From the NCBI GenBank assembly GCA_030844895.1, contig CM061233.1:63017190-63081189 (forward strand): a DNA stretch of 64,000 bases, in the 5' to 3' direction. Origin of the DNA: Ambrosia x helenae. Taxonomy: Eukaryota > Streptophyta > Magnoliopsida > Asterales > Asteraceae. This document shows, one piece after another, positions 31,764 to 44,499 of this stretch. Below the pieces are notes generated by a model, which was not told the origin of the DNA, searched no databases, and saw only the letters and a list, made by a program, of their open reading frames with translations. The first letter of the stretch is position 1; each line of letters begins with the position of its first letter. The translations under genes were made by a program, and so were the position numbers.

Positions 31764-31990
31764 GTACATGTGTGTTGCTTATTAAGTGTTACTCATGTAA
31801 CTAAGGATGATGATTAAGGGTGATTAACAACTTGAAATAAGTTAAGTTTTACTTGATGATCAAAACCTTAGGGGGGGGGGGTACATGTATGTTCTTATTA
31901 AGAGTTACTCATGTAACTAAGGATGATGATTAAGGGTGATTAACAACTAGAAATATGTTAAGTTTTACTTGTTGATGTTGTTGATGATGA
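31764..31990. repeat. 117-bp tandem duplication beside Cassandra
   Basis: Units start at 31764 and 31881, both with GTACATGT, GTTACTCATGTAACTAAGGA and TGATTAACAACT. The first unit begins with the Cassandra target duplication and ends with the same G-rich junction as at 22787-22812, so Cassandra sits at a unit boundary. Confidence 0.8.
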
Positions 31991-32650
31991 TTGCTTGTTT
32001 TTAAATTAAACTATTAAAAATAAACTTGATTAGAAGTTTAGATCATCATTTGGTAAAAGCCTAAGTAAGTAAGATGTTTAAACTTGAATTTTTACAAAAC
32101 TAAGTGATTAAGTTATTAATCAAGATCTTTCACTTTATATGCTAAATTAAGCTAAGTGTAGAAATGTGATTAATCATGTTTAGAATGATACTAGGTGGTT
32201 TGAACATGATTTTTGTGATTAAGAACACTTAAACCCCTAAAAACACAAAATTGAGTATTGAAAAGATGTGGAATGTGTTAACATGTTAAAACGGCCCCTA
32301 AGTACTTAGAAAGAATAAACAAATTGACCTGTATGAAATTGGGAGTTAACATGTTAAACCTTACATTCTTAAAATTGTTAGTGTGTTAATGATGCTTAAA
32401 ATGCTAAGTGTTGTGTGACTTTGTCATGAAATGCGTTAATGTGGTTTGCTTGTTAAAAATGATTATTTTGACTAAATAAACCTAAGACTTGACTTATTTG
32501 AGTGTTTAGAATAGTTATTTTCATAAAAATATATTTTCCAAAAATATAGATGTAAGATGGGAAAAACTTTCATTTTATGTGAAAATAGAGATTTTGACGT
32601 AATTACAAGTCTTAGTGCATTTTTCAACTATGTGTGTGTATACCTATATA
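31991..32650. other. Unassigned AT-rich sequence
   Basis: No gene or element end that I can support. Scattered ATGCTAAGTGTTG-type words also occur near 43340, suggesting that the same old repeat lies on both sides of the TIR element. Confidence 0.4.
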
Positions 32651-34335
32651 GGGTAAGGTTCCTGTAAAAAGTCTATTTTTCCTAAAAAGTGTAAGAAGTC
32701 TATGTACGCATTGTATTTTAAATTTTAGGATAAATGTTTTATACTCATTTGGTATTGTATTATATAGAAAAACAACAAAAGTAACAATTTAAACCATAAT
32801 CAAATGGATTCTATGCATTAAATTGAAAAAACACACTGATTATCTTTAGAACACACTGATTATACTTCTTCACATAGTGTTTTAGATTTAATGGTTAGAA
32901 TACATTTGATTGTGTTTTAAATTGTTAATTTTATTGTTTTTCTATATAACACAATACCAAAAGAATATAAAACATTTCTGATGCGTATGATTTTAGCAAA
33001 TTAAAAAGATGTCAATTTCCCCGATGTCAAAAACTTGATATGTCAACTCCAAAACGAAGGTTTGGGGAAAACGACTGATTTTTACTAAACCTTTTTAACA
33101 AGTTCTAAATTTATAGAGTAAGCGATAATTACTTTAGAAACTAAAACCAACACAAGACAAAGATCAAATGTAAAGTTGGTAAGATAAAATTAATAATGAG
33201 TACCCTAACACGTGTCAAGTCTAAAAGAGCACCATAACATAAGTTATGTCTAAATGAGCACCGTAACATAAGTTACGTCTATATGTAAAGAGCACCATAA
33301 CATAAGTTATGTCTAGATGTATGATTTTGTACGTAAGCTACATTCATGTTCAAACATAAAGCACAAAGATAATCAAGACACATATATGAATTGTAAATGA
33401 AGAAAAATGTATGTGTTAATGAATGTGCAAGTTTTGTATACTTGTGCATGAATCACCCCAAAAGTGTAAAACGAAAAAGGGGATAAGTAATACTCACTTT
33501 AGCAAGGTGTTAAGTCTTGTGGAATTGAATAAGTGTAATCCAACGTTGCCAGGTATCACCCTATGTTTAAGGTAATGAATGAGTTTAAGTCTTTCTAGTC
33601 TACAAGTATTTCTAGGGTTCCTAATTTGGGAATTGATAATTGATTAATCGTTAATTTAGATAAATTGTTAATAAATAAATAAAGAAATTTAGAAAAATAA
33701 TTAATATAAAAGAATTTTTTTGTACAATCTTGGTTAAGATGGTTGTATTATAAAATCTTAAATATGAAAATAATTTTTATAAAATTATTTTCTCAAAATT
33801 GAATATTTAGTATATTCATTTCTATTTGTCAAAATATAGTTTTAATATCTAAAAATATCAAAATTAATGAAATTTCAATTTAAAATTTATATTTCTATTC
33901 TATATGAATAGAAATAATTTATGTAAAATTTTGGGATAAAAATATTGAAAAATGAATTTATTATGATTTATTTATGATTAAAAATAGTAAAAATTAATTA
34001 AAAATATTAAATAAACGTTTTTCGGAAATTAAAAATCATTCCTGGAACATTTATTGTTTTATAAGTTTGAGATAATTTTTGTGGAATTTTATAAAATTGT
34101 TTAGATATTTTTATAGAATTTTAAAATTATAAATGAATAAACTTGTAGTATTTATAATATATATTAAATGAATTATTTTTGGAAATCTAAAAATTATATG
34201 GTAAACTTTGTCATGAGATTTACCTAAAATAATTTTTGTAGAATTTTTAAGACACTTTTAGTATTTAAAAACTATTTTAAAAGATTAATAGGTTATGTAT
34301 ATAAATAAAGGGGTTTTTAAAAAAAAATGTTGTTG

Positions 34336-34412
34336 ATGCTAAGGCTCGAACCCACGTCTGACCCGGGTTAAAGGCTTTAAATCACAAGTTCAGACCAACT
34401 GGTCTGAACCCT
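34336..34412 (-). other. tRNA-like module in element C 3' LTR (a)
   Basis: Minus-strand B-box GGTTCGAGCC (34343-34352) and A-box-like ACCAGTTGGT (34394-34403). It is the counterpart of T2, with a weaker T-arm. Confidence 0.45.
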
Positions 34413-34487
34413 GAGAACGAATAAATCTAGATTGAAATCAATTATAAAGGTTCCTTAATGAATTTCATAATTTGAAAAACAATAAAT

Positions 34488-34572
34488 GATGAATACAGGA
34501 CTCGAACCTTGGTCTCAGACCGGTTCTTACGTTTTAGAAAGGAGGGGTATTACCAACTGATCTGAATTCAGT
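34488..34572 (-). other. tRNA-like module in element C 3' LTR (b)
   Basis: Minus-strand B-box GGTTCGAGTCC (34498-34508) and A-box-like TCAGTTGGTA (34551-34560). It lies in tandem with (a) in the same orientation, unlike the divergent pair in A. Confidence 0.45.
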
Positions 34573-34679
34573 TGGTGACGGGTTTCTGTTTATATTAAAC
34601 TTAAATGATAACAGTTTCGAGCCCAATCCCCATATCGAACACCAAGAACCCTAGCCATTCAATCGCGTTAATTATCAAT

Positions 34680-34708
34680 CAATAGCCCCTGAAATGTTGG
34701 GGCTATTG
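34680..34708 (-). other. Conserved LTR stem-loop (element C 3' LTR)
   Basis: Arms CAATAGCCCC and GGGGCTATTG pair perfectly (10 bp) with a 9-base loop. It keeps the AATAGCC core of A but has two more G-C pairs and lacks the outer CACACA part. Same structure at 40449-40477. Confidence 0.7.
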
Positions 34709-35352
34709 CTTGTATGTTTGCGACTAACATAACCCACAAAAAGAATCGGACTTACAATGTGTTAATGACCACGAACGAGGCGGTCAACGAAAACGTCAAA
34801 CCAAGCTAGAATCGCAGATTTGGAGAGTTTTAAGGGTGAATTGAGCATAAGGGTTTGTTTATCGGCGTCTTTAGGTTGTTTAGGATGTTTCAATTTATAG
34901 TATTACATGTTCCTTCAACGAATTGGAAAGTTTGACTACCCGATTAAATGTTACGCGTCAATTAGCTCGATTAAGGCATGATTGCTTGTGATTGTTGACT
35001 GGAAATGACGCGGATGGAAGATGTTTACCAAGAATAATACACGATTATGCCAAATATACATCAAGACGCGTTGGATTTGAATTCAAATAAAAAGTCAACT
35101 GGGTGTTTGACTTTAGGGCTTTGACTGGTTAACTAAGGAAGGTTTAATACTAAATGGGTCTGGATAATATAACAACTTATGGGCTCAGGTAAGGTTGGCT
35201 CAACTTATGTTGGGTTATGTTAATAGGTTAGGATAGTTGGTTTATTTAATGTAATGTTTAAAACCAACTTTATTATTTTTATTATTATTATTATTACTAC
35301 TATTAATATAAAAAAATAAAATAAAATAAAACGAAAGGTGACGGATGTCAGA

Positions 35353-36645
35353 GCATCCTCTACTTTTACAAACTTCGTCCCGAAGTTATTAGAAACATAA
35401 GGTTACGGATTTTGGGTAGAAACTAAGATAACCGTAGTTTGGAAAATTTGAGTTAAGGCACGACGTGAATTTATAGGTAACAGAGTAACTGTTTCGAATG
35501 ATTTGGATAAGAGGTTTGATAGGTGTGATTTAAGGATTGGGTTCGATTCGTCTCGAATAATAAGGAGAATAAGAATCTAGTAAAACACTAAACTTCAAGT
35601 TTTAGGAATCCTAAAATAAATGCATGAGTTGATTGACTATAGAAAGACTAAATGAACTACCAAGTAAATAAAGTTTGTTCCTGGTTCGACTCCCAATCTC
35701 ACTTTCGATGCGTCATTAGTGTTTATATATAGGGTGTACCGCAGCTAACCCACCACACATTTGATACATCGAAAGCGTACTTGACGTCTACCAAAAACCC
35801 TAGTAGAATTTCACACCACCTTAACGTACCTGTAAATTCATGATTACGTTCCGGACCGGAATCATCAATTTACCTTACATTAGGGTTTTATGTCCTTCTA
35901 TGATCCTAATCTAACAACACATTAAAGCAAATAAGTTTCACAAGAAGATGACACAACAAGCACATTGGGTTACAATGAGACGTTTATCAATGAAATGAGG
36001 CAATGTAATAATGAGGTCAATTGCATTGGTTTGCAACGACTTGCAAGCATAACAAAATTTTAAGCATGGGCTATCACTCACAAGAGGAGCCCTTTAAGTG
36101 AAATGTTTCTCTGAGTTGAGTGGATAATGTAGTAATTGTCTTTCATAGATCAACATGCAAATTGTTAATATACACATACAAGCAAGTTTGTAATTACGAC
36201 AACTATTAAGTATAAGTGTTATCTTAGTTGACTATAGAAAATAGTTCATTTTTTTTTGCTAGCCATGTTTATAAGTATCGTAAATAATTAAATGTTCAAA
36301 GAAAATCAAATTAAGAAAATCAAGTTTAATATAACAAACAATCATGTTTTTAGAAAAGTTCTGTAGGATCAAGTATCAAGTTTTTAATAGTTTGATTTTC
36401 ATGGAAATCAAGTCCAAATGTTTCAATAAAATGTAAGGTAGAGTCCTAAATTTCTACGATTACAATAAACGGAACCAAATATGATAAATTTCTAACCTGC
36501 GTTTGTACATAATAGTATGCAAGGAAATTTCTAGATGTTATATGCTTATTAGTACGACATAATTGGGTACAAAATGATAATAGGATCAAGAAAATGAAAA
36601 CACAAATATTGGATTCTCGAGTCTTAAGAAGATTTCATCCATGGC
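35353..36645 (-). other. 3' non-coding internal region of element C
   Basis: It starts with the PPT (sense AAAAGTAGAGGATGC). 35690-35880 is the conserved TATATAGGGTGTACCGCAGC block shared with A and B. No pol traces. Confidence 0.65.
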
Positions 36646-37860
36646 TTAGCCAGTGGGGTTAACGCTATCCTGACCAGTTGCTTCGTTGATGTTGATATTG
36701 AAAGCTCGTCCATGTGCCATCTGGTTTACATTAATCAATTCAGGGCATCGATGTCGCATGTGGTTAGGGTCTCCACAGTTATAACATGCCCGACCGTTAG
36801 TAATCGGCAGTGGTTCCTGGGTAGCTATTTGATGATTATCTTGTGTCCTAACCATTACACGACAAGTAGTGGCAAAGTGTCCAAACCTTCCACATCTAGT
36901 GCATTGACGACATGGAAGATTTGCAGGGTGGTGATACTTGCAAGTGTTGCATTGAGGATGGACTCCCGTGTAGGCTTTCTTGATAGGAGGTTGAGTCACA
37001 GGATTCACAACAGCATGGTTTTGATCATCGCCCATTCGTGTCTTAGAGTTCGAAGAAGTAGTGGCGGCCATTGCTAAAACAGTCTTAGATGGTTTCAACG
37101 GCATGGGTGGTTTTCTCAGTAGACGTCTTGGTGCCCTTCCTAACCAAGTTTCCTTTCTTTACGTGTTTGTCTGTTAATGTGGCTGCGAGTTGAATTGCTT
37201 CTTCTACCGTAGCGGGCTTGCTTCCAGTGACTACATCTTGAATCAGATCAGGTAAACCCTCAATATACTTCTCAATTTCTCGGGATAGCGGGGTAACCAT
37301 ATGAGGAACAAGTAGGCTGAGTTCATGATATCTGGTAGTATACGCTAGGTTTTCTCCACTGTCTTGTTTCAGTTCAAAAAATTCATCCTCTAACTTTTTG
37401 ATTTCATTTATAGGGCAAACTTTGCAATCATCAACTCTTTAACTTCCTCCCAAGTCAGTGCTAAAGCAGCTTCAGTGCCCCGGTTGCGTTTTTCGCCGTT
37501 CCACCAAGTTAATGCCTCTTTTTGAAGGACACTGGTGGCATAGCGAACGCGGAGTTCGTTAGGACACTCGTTGTTCACATAGGTATTCTCCATGCTTTCG
37601 AACCACTGGAGCAGGCCAGTAGCACCCTCCACTCCAGTAAATTTTGTGGGGTTGCAGGAGTTAAAGTGTTTGAAAGTGCACCGAAATTGAGTCGTACCTG
37701 TGTTAGCACTGTTACTATTCTGGGTTAACTCACTGACAAGATTTGGGATCACTGCAGCAATTTCCTGAGCGACTAAAGATGCGAGGTGACGTTCAGAACG
37801 TTGTCCAGAAGCACGAACAGTGCGTTGGCTGGCATCACGGAGCATGCGGCGAGCAGACAT
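36646..37860 (-). pseudogene. gag: Broken gag of element C
   Basis: It is collinear with the 405-residue gag of A and starts with the same MSARRMLRDASQR. The frame is lost near 37413, just after LMIAKF, where A continues CPRNEIRK. It runs in another frame (37085-37300, with VTPLSREIEKYIEGLPDL), and shifts again near 37095 before the C-terminal part. Both CCHC knuckles (CTRCGRFGHFATTC, CYNCGDPNHMRHRC) survive. At least two frameshifts make it non-functional, so C depended on gag as well as pol from elsewhere after they arose. Confidence 0.88.
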
Positions 37861-38548
37861 CTATGAGGTAGTCAATGAATAATCATGAGATTTGAAAATG
37901 TAAGTGTATAACCGTACAGATGATTATGAAAGTATGAACTTGTAAGTAATATATGAAAATCATGAAATACAAAATATTGTATATGAAACGAGAGAGTATT
38001 ATTGAAAAACTTGCATAAAATGCTTGGAGTGCCCTTGTCTAGCTGTAAAGCCCAACAAGAACGTTGACTTTTCAAAGGAATTGAACCCAATGGTGATCAA
38101 AGAAGACATGCTTTAGCCTATAAGTGGACACTCACTCCAGGAATTCCCAGGTAAGCATAACAGGTCCGTTTTGGATTTATGCGCTATGCTTGCCTATGCC
38201 AGAAAACCCAGTGTACAGGCATCCACCCTTCCAGATTGCACGTGTTCCATCACACTCATTAAAGCTCAACAACTTTGAAGGAGAAAAATAAGAGTAGGCA
38301 TTATGCCTAAGAGTGTCTTCATGAAAGATACTGCTCCCGTTCCATGATGATGTAAACTTTCCACTCCCTGTAGGACACCATCTCTATGCACCATGATGAA
38401 AGATGAGGAGAATGGAGAGAGAGGAGAAGGGAAAGATAGAGGAAGGAAAGTAGAAGGAAATGGAAATCTATGGAATATTATGCATGAAATTTGAAGTTAG
38501 GTTATAGTCTAGGCCATTTTATCGAATAACCTAGTTCCCTATAACCAT

Positions 38549-38561
38549 GGCTCTGATACCA
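38549..38561 (-). promoter_or_regulatory. Primer-binding site of element C (tRNA-iMet)
   Basis: Minus strand TGGTATCAGAGCC, three bases from the LTR edge at 38565. Confidence 0.9.
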
Positions 38562-40104
38562 ATCTGTAACACCCCAACCGATGGCGGAATCATCGAGGTG
38601 TCACATAGTGACGATTGCTCAAAAGCTCATGGTACTAAAATGTAAATATTTGATAATTTAATATCGTTTACAACATGCGAAAATAAATACACGACAACAA
38701 AAACAGAGATAGTTGATTTATTTAGTCTAAGTCCAAAGTCCTATGTGAAGCGTCAAGCAGCTTATCCTGAAACATGCACGAAAATAAAGTTTGTCAACAT
38801 ATGATGTTGGTGAGTACTACCTAGCTTTGTACATATAGTATAAGTTTGAAAAGTGGTACAATTCATGTGTCTAGCATCACCAAGGCATTATGTAAACACA
38901 TAAGTAACCAAACAAGACAAAGATCAAATGTAAAGTTGGTAAGATAAAATTGATAATGAGCACCCTAACACGTGTCAAGTCTAAAAGAGCACCATAACAT
39001 AAGTTATGTCTAAATGAGCACCGTAACATAAGTTACGTCTATATGTAAAGAGCACCATAACATAAGTTATGTCTAGATGTATGATTTTGTACGTAAGCTA
39101 CATTCATGTTCAAACATAAAGCACAAAGATAATCAAGACACATATATGAATTGTAAATGAAGAAAAATGTATGTGTAAATGAATGTGCAAGTTTTGTATA
39201 CTTGTGCATGAATCACCCCAAAAGTGTAAAACGAAAAAGGGGATAAGTGATACTCACTTTAGCAAGGTGTTAAGTCTTGTGGAATTGAATAAGTGTAATC
39301 CAACGTTGCCAGGTATCACCCTATGTTTAAGGTAATAAATGAGTTTAAGTCTTTCTAGTCTACAAGTATTTCTAGGGTTCCTAATTTGGGAATTGATAAT
39401 TGATAATTGATTAATCGTTAATTTAGATAAATTGTTAATAAATAAATAAAGAAATTTAGAAAAATAATTAATATAAAAGAATTTTTTGTAAAATCTTGGT
39501 TAAGATGGTTGTATTATAAAATCTTAAATATGAAAATAATTTTTATAAAATTATTTTCTCAAAAATTGAATATTTAGTATATTCATTTCTATTTGTCAAA
39601 ATATAGTTTTAATATCTAAAAATATTAAAATTAATGAAATTTCAATTTAAAATTTATATTTCTGTTCTATATGAATAGAAATAATTTATGTAAAATTTTG
39701 GGATAAAAATATTGAAAAATGAATTTATTATGATTTATTTATGATTAAAAATAGTAAAAATTAATTAAAAATATTAAATAAACGTTTTTCGGAAATTAAA
39801 AATCATTCCTGGAACATTTATTGTTTTATAAGTTTAGGATAATTTTTGTGGAATTTTATAAAATCGTTTAGATATTTTTATAGAATTTTAAAATTATAAA
39901 TGAATAAACTTGTAGTATTTATAATATATATTAAATGAATTATTTTTAGAAATCTAAAAATTATATGGTAAACTTTGTCATGAGATTTACCTAAAATAAT
40001 TTTTGTAGAATTTTTAAGACACTTTTAGTATTTAAAAACTATTTTAAAAGATTAATAGGTTATGTATATAAATAAAGGGGTTTTTAAAAAAAAAAATGTT
40101 GTTG

Positions 40105-40181
40105 ATGCTAAGGCTTGAACCCACGTCTGACCCGGGTTAAAGGCTTTAAATCATAAGTTCATACCAACTGGTCTGAACCCT
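40105..40181 (-). other. tRNA-like module in element C 5' LTR (a)
   Basis: Copy of 34336-34412; the B-box has drifted to GGTTCAAGCC (40112-40121). Confidence 0.4.
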
Positions 40182-40256
40182 GAGAACGAATAAATCTAGA
40201 TTGAAATCAATTATAAAGGTTCCTTAATGAATTTCATAATTTGAAAAACAATAAAT

Positions 40257-40341
40257 GATGAATACAGGACTCGAACCTTGGTCTCAGACCGGTTCTTACG
40301 TTTTAGAAAGGAGGGGTATTACCAACTGATCTGAATTCAGT
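40257..40341 (-). other. tRNA-like module in element C 5' LTR (b)
   Basis: Copy of 34488-34572; B-box GGTTCGAGTCC at 40267-40277. Confidence 0.42.
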
Positions 40342-43100
40342 TGGTGACGGGTTTCTGTTTATATTAAACTTAAATGATAACAGTTTCGAGCCCAATCCCC
40401 ATATCGAACACCAAGAACCCTAGCCATTCAATCGCGTTAATTATCAATCAATAGCCCCTGAAATGTTGGGGCTATTGCTTGTATGTTTGCGACTAACATA
40501 ACCCACAAAAAGAATCGGACTTACAATGTGTTAATGACCACGAACGAGGCGGTCAACGAAAACGTCAAACCAAGCTAGAAACGCAGATTTGGAGAGTTTT
40601 AAGGGTGAATTGAGCATAAGGGTTTGTTTATCGGCGTCTTTAGGTTGTTTAGGATGTTTCAATTTATAGTATTACATGTTCCTTCAACGAATTGGAAAGT
40701 TTGACTACCCGATTAAATGTTACGCGTCAATTAGCTCGATTAAGGCATGATTGCTTGTGATTGTTGACTGGAAATGACGCGGATGGAAGATGTTTACCAA
40801 GAATAATACACGATTATGCCAAATATACATCAAGACGCGTTGGATTTGAATTCAAATAAAAAGTCAACTGGGTGTTTGACTTTAGGGCTTTGACTGGTTA
40901 ACTAAGGAAGGTTTAATACTAAATGGGTCTGGATAATATAACAACTTATGGGCTCAGGTAAGGTTGGATCAACTTATGTTGGGTTATGTTAATAGGTTAG
41001 GATAGTTGGTTTATTTAATGTAATGTTTAAAACCAACTTTATTATTTTTATTATTATTATTATTAAAAAAATAAAATAAAATAAAACGAAAGGTGACGGA
41101 TGTCACACTTTCCCCTACTCAACCGTTTATCAGATAACTGATCGGGTTTTAAAAGAAAAATAAAACGGAGGGGTTCTTAAAAGAAAATAGTTTTAAAAAG
41201 GTTTTGGGTTTGATAAAATAAAAGATAAAATAGTAGAGTAAAGTAATATGCACATCTCGGGGCCCTCTGTATAAGTAGTAAGTATACTATTAAAATTAAT
41301 AATTTAAATTAATTAAATGTGAGGAGAACGAGAGTGATCTTGAAGTGTTGACTCCTTGATAGAGAAGCGGGGCCACTACTGAGTAGAATGCACAACCTCC
41401 CGATGCGCGTCCGCATGAAGGTACTCCGCCAAGGCCTCGCATATAGCGGGCTCCTCAAACTGCGGTCAATCTCTGGTCCTCAGATTTATCTTCTTCTTGA
41501 AATGGAGGCTTCACTTCCGTCCTGGAACACCGTACACCTCTCTTAGCTCTCGCGTTCCGTACCGAAGAATCTCTCCTTAGGTTCAGTCCTGGCAACATCG
41601 TATCCCCTAAGTAGGTTAACGATCATGAAGACTGAAGGATCTCTCTTACTGTCAACTCAGGCGACTCGTATCCCCGTTGGTTAACGGATTTGTACTAACG
41701 AGACCTAGAAATAGAATTCTTGTTTTGTTTATCTTTGTAACACTTTAATATTTATAGGCCTTGTAAATATAAAGTTGGTTTAATGATTGATGACTTAATA
41801 AACACAACCCATAACCTCCCGAGCTGAATGAAACCCTTGACAAATGTGGAACATAATCCTAAAGGTGTGCAATCAGAAGATCACTAGTGCACCCGCCACC
41901 CATAGGGAATCCGTCCTTTACCAAGAAGATCATTCAGTTATCTGGTAAGTACCATAAATGTGTCACTCAAATCTGGTCCACTTCAGAAGCCATTGCTTAG
42001 AACCCGGTTTGGATATCAGAAGCCCGAATGATCTGTCTCACTACTGGTTTCCTCGCCTTGGATCTAGCTCGTGACTACCAGAAGCTGATTAAACCTCTAG
42101 CTAATTAATAAAGTTAAGGTTGATTTTAAGTTATTAAGTTAATCGTCATTTGAACCTGTCACAAGATAAATAAACAAGGATTAGAAAGAAGATAACACAA
42201 CAAATAACTAAAGATAAACTACTAATAGAAATAATAAAATTCTGCAAATCGAAGCGGGTTCGGGAATAATGAAAAGATACAACCATAACAAATGATCAAC
42301 ACATGAACATGGCTACTCATAGACAAGCTCTTCATCTCCGAGTGATATGTATCTAGCATGATCCTCACGACCCTCGATGTTTTATTGCATAAGTTACTCT
42401 ACGATCCCGTGCTTAGCCAAGTTGATCATGGTAGGTGGAGGCCTAACCATTGTGGGATGTTAGGAAGGCCTTAAGGCCTCCCAAAGGACCCCAAGATCTC
42501 TGGAAGACTCTTGGTAGTCGGCCAAATAGAGTACAAAAGGGGATGATTAAATGGTGGGGGTTAGCTTGCTGTCACACGTACGTACTATTGTTGCAATTCT
42601 GTCTTGTCTGTACTTCTTTTCTAAGCACGGGCGTGCCATATGCATGGGCACGGGCGTGCTTGCTTATCCAGCAAGTTTTCTTGTTCTGTAAGTTTCCTGC
42701 GTTGTCTTCTAGCGTACAGGGCCTCCGTGCAAGTGTGCATGGGCGTGCTGAGTCACTCCTAGACTGGTTTTATCACTGTTTAAGTCCCAGGATGGTCATC
42801 AAACATACAGGGAACATACTGCAAGTCTCGTATCCTCAGGAATCTCCAGTTTTTGCATGTTTTTGCCTGAAAATCCTCTGTTTCTGACTTTGAGCTCCAG
42901 TTTCTTGAGAAATACAAATAGGAACGAATTAAGCACTCAATATCAATAATATAAGCATAATTCTACCCTATTATGAGACTGTTTATGCCTGTTTTATATG
43001 TTAATTATGTGAGTCATCAATTTCTCGTAAAATTTAAAACACGATGTCTACATAGACTTCTTACACTTCTTAGGAAAAATAGACTTTTTAGCCAACTCCT

Positions 43101-43118
43101 TACCTCTCTCTCTCTCTA

Positions 43119-43162
<44 letters not shown>
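43101..43162. repeat. (CT)n then (AT)n microsatellite
   Basis: CT-dinucleotide run passing into AT repeats at the right edge of the TIR element. Further AT and GT runs lie at 43267-43284 and 43486-43530. Confidence 0.9.
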
Positions 43163-43163
<1 letters not shown>

Positions 43164-43484
43164 CTGAACTCTTTTGAATACAAAATATACTCGATTAAAC
43201 TTTAATAGAATATCGTCGTGTCGGTTTTCAAATATATGATAACTTTTGTCTAGCTTTTTAAGTAAATATATATATATATATATAAGTATATTTACTTGAC
43301 ATTTTGTGCTGAGTGTGAGATATGCCTATATATGATCAAGGTGCTAAGTGTTGAACATGCTAAATGATTATATGTGTGTATATGTGTACGTACATGTGTA
43401 CAGACGATTAAGTTTACTAACGATTTTCTTGGAAAGTAAATAATACTTTATATATTATTTTTCCTAAAAACGGCTAAGTTACAA

Positions 43485-43526
<42 letters not shown>

Positions 43527-44480
43527 ATAATAAATATATTAACTTGGTCAACGTGTAATGTGCTAAGTATATAAGGTACTCCATAGGGTAACTAACTGTG
43601 TTAGGGGCAAAATTAACAAACTAAGTGGACGTGTGTGTACACGGGAAATCAACTATGTGTCTCGTGGGATCCCGAAGTATAGTATAACATGAGAATATAT
43701 ATATCATAATAATATATATGAGATGAACTCGGATAATCAATCACCAATGTATTGGCAACTTAGACATCTTCTGTAAACATTTCATATGTCTAAGAAAGTT
43801 GGGTTACAACTTGTCGTGTAGACACATGTTTTAGACCTTATTGTCTTACACGGTATAAGACACTTGTAGGCCGGGTTGCTTTGTGCGACATTTGCATTTC
43901 TAGCTACACGGATTATAGGTCAGTTTTCACGATTCCATTTGTTTTGGATGCTTAGTGTCTTAAAACTTGGTAATGATTTGGAAAAAACTTGTTATATGTG
44001 TGTGTGTGTGTGTGTTTTTTTTTTTTTTTGCTTGTATTGGATGCTCAGAAAACATTTCGTGCCACACCTCGTGTTTCCGCCGTTGGCAGGGTGTAACATA
44101 ACCCGTTCAAATATGCCTACAAAGCAATAACCGTGTAAACAAAAACCAAATATAGAAAGAAGAAATTGCAGAACCTTGTGCGCTGGTCTCCTTCCAAGAT
44201 CCAAGATCCAAGATCCAAGATCCAGGAACCGTAACCTTCACTTAGGGTTACGAGTTCAAGAAAAGAAAAATAACCAGCAAAAAGATTAGCGGAATATTAC
44301 CAAATTTGACTTGATCCTAATTGTATCAAGAAGATCTTGAATAAACACCAACAAACAACATTAAATCCAACACCAAGATTTATGATGAACAACAAACCCA
44401 AACCATCGGTTTATAACCTTCGTTAAGAACCAGATTAGCACAACAACTCAAGATCTACAATGGAATAGACGAAGTACAGA
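43163..44480. other. Unassigned repeat debris
   Basis: AT-rich, with (GT)n/(T)n at 43996-44030 and four copies of a 7-base unit CCAAGAT at 44192-44222. CGCCGTTGGCAGGGTGTAACA near 44080 resembles an LTR end but has no partner. The part next to the PBS (44130-44480) would be the leader of the Copia-like element. No gag motif is seen. Confidence 0.4.
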
Positions 44481-44499
44481 GCTACGAGCTCTGATACCA
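44481..44499 (-). promoter_or_regulatory. Primer-binding site of a Copia-like element (tRNA-iMet)
   Basis: Minus strand TGGTATCAGAGCTCGTAGC, directly abutting an LTR that ends GTTTACA in sense. Confidence 0.75.

Larger units (their letters stand above)
33152..35352 (-). mobile_element. Element C 3' LTR (truncated)
   Basis: It matches 38911-41107. In sense it starts TCTGACATCCGTCACC at 35352, one base off the usual TGTGAC, and stops at 33152 where the 5' LTR has ~346 bp more. Confidence 0.85.
33152..41107 (-). mobile_element. Gypsy-type element C (TR-GAG, minus strand, gag broken)
   Basis: 5' LTR 38565-41107 (2,543 bp), internal 35353-38564, 3' LTR 33152-35352 with its last ~346 bp deleted. 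The LTRs are very similar over their shared length. PBS (38549-38561), PPT (35353-35367 in reverse) and gag organisation equal those of element A, again with no pol. The deletion that removed the LTR end also took ~78 bp of the host LTR, so no target duplication remains. Confidence 0.88.
38565..41107 (-). mobile_element. Element C 5' LTR
   Basis: Plus-strand edges TGTAACACCCC (38565) and GTGACGGATGTCACA (41107). It includes the stem-loop (40449-40477), tRNA-like modules (40105-40181 and 40257-40341) and a GTAAGT donor-like site (sense, about 40520). Confidence 0.88.
32979..43019 (-). mobile_element. Tat/Athila-like solo LTR, interrupted by element C
   Basis: In reverse complement it starts TGATGACTCACATAATTAAC at 43019 and ends CATACGCATCA at 32979. 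Flanks are a perfect 5-bp duplication ATTTC (32974-32978 and 43020-43024), and there is no PBS or PPT. The sequence is homologous to the plus-strand LTR at 44990-47232. Element C is inserted at a GGGGAAAG site (41108). About 78 bp of this LTR are missing at C's left edge compared with the plus-strand copy. Confidence 0.82.
32651..43104. mobile_element. Long-TIR element split by nested LTR sequences
   Basis: The left end GGTAAGG..., AAAAAGTCTATTTTTCCTAA and GTGTAAGAAGTCTATGTA (32652-32710) reappears inverted at 43036-43104 (CATAGACTTCTTACAC, AGGAAAAATAGACTTTTT, CCTTACC). Further in, 32733-32800 pairs with 32890-32978. With the insertion (32979-43019) removed, the element is ~415 bp with TIRs of well over 100 bp, a foldback/MULE-like MITE. 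The target duplication is not resolved because the right end abuts a CT microsatellite. Confidence 0.65.

Noticed and set aside
42450..42887. 145-codon open frame on the plus strand
   Set aside because: It lies antisense inside the Tat/Athila-like solo LTR, has no recognisable domain, and is explained by the less AT-rich LTR segment.
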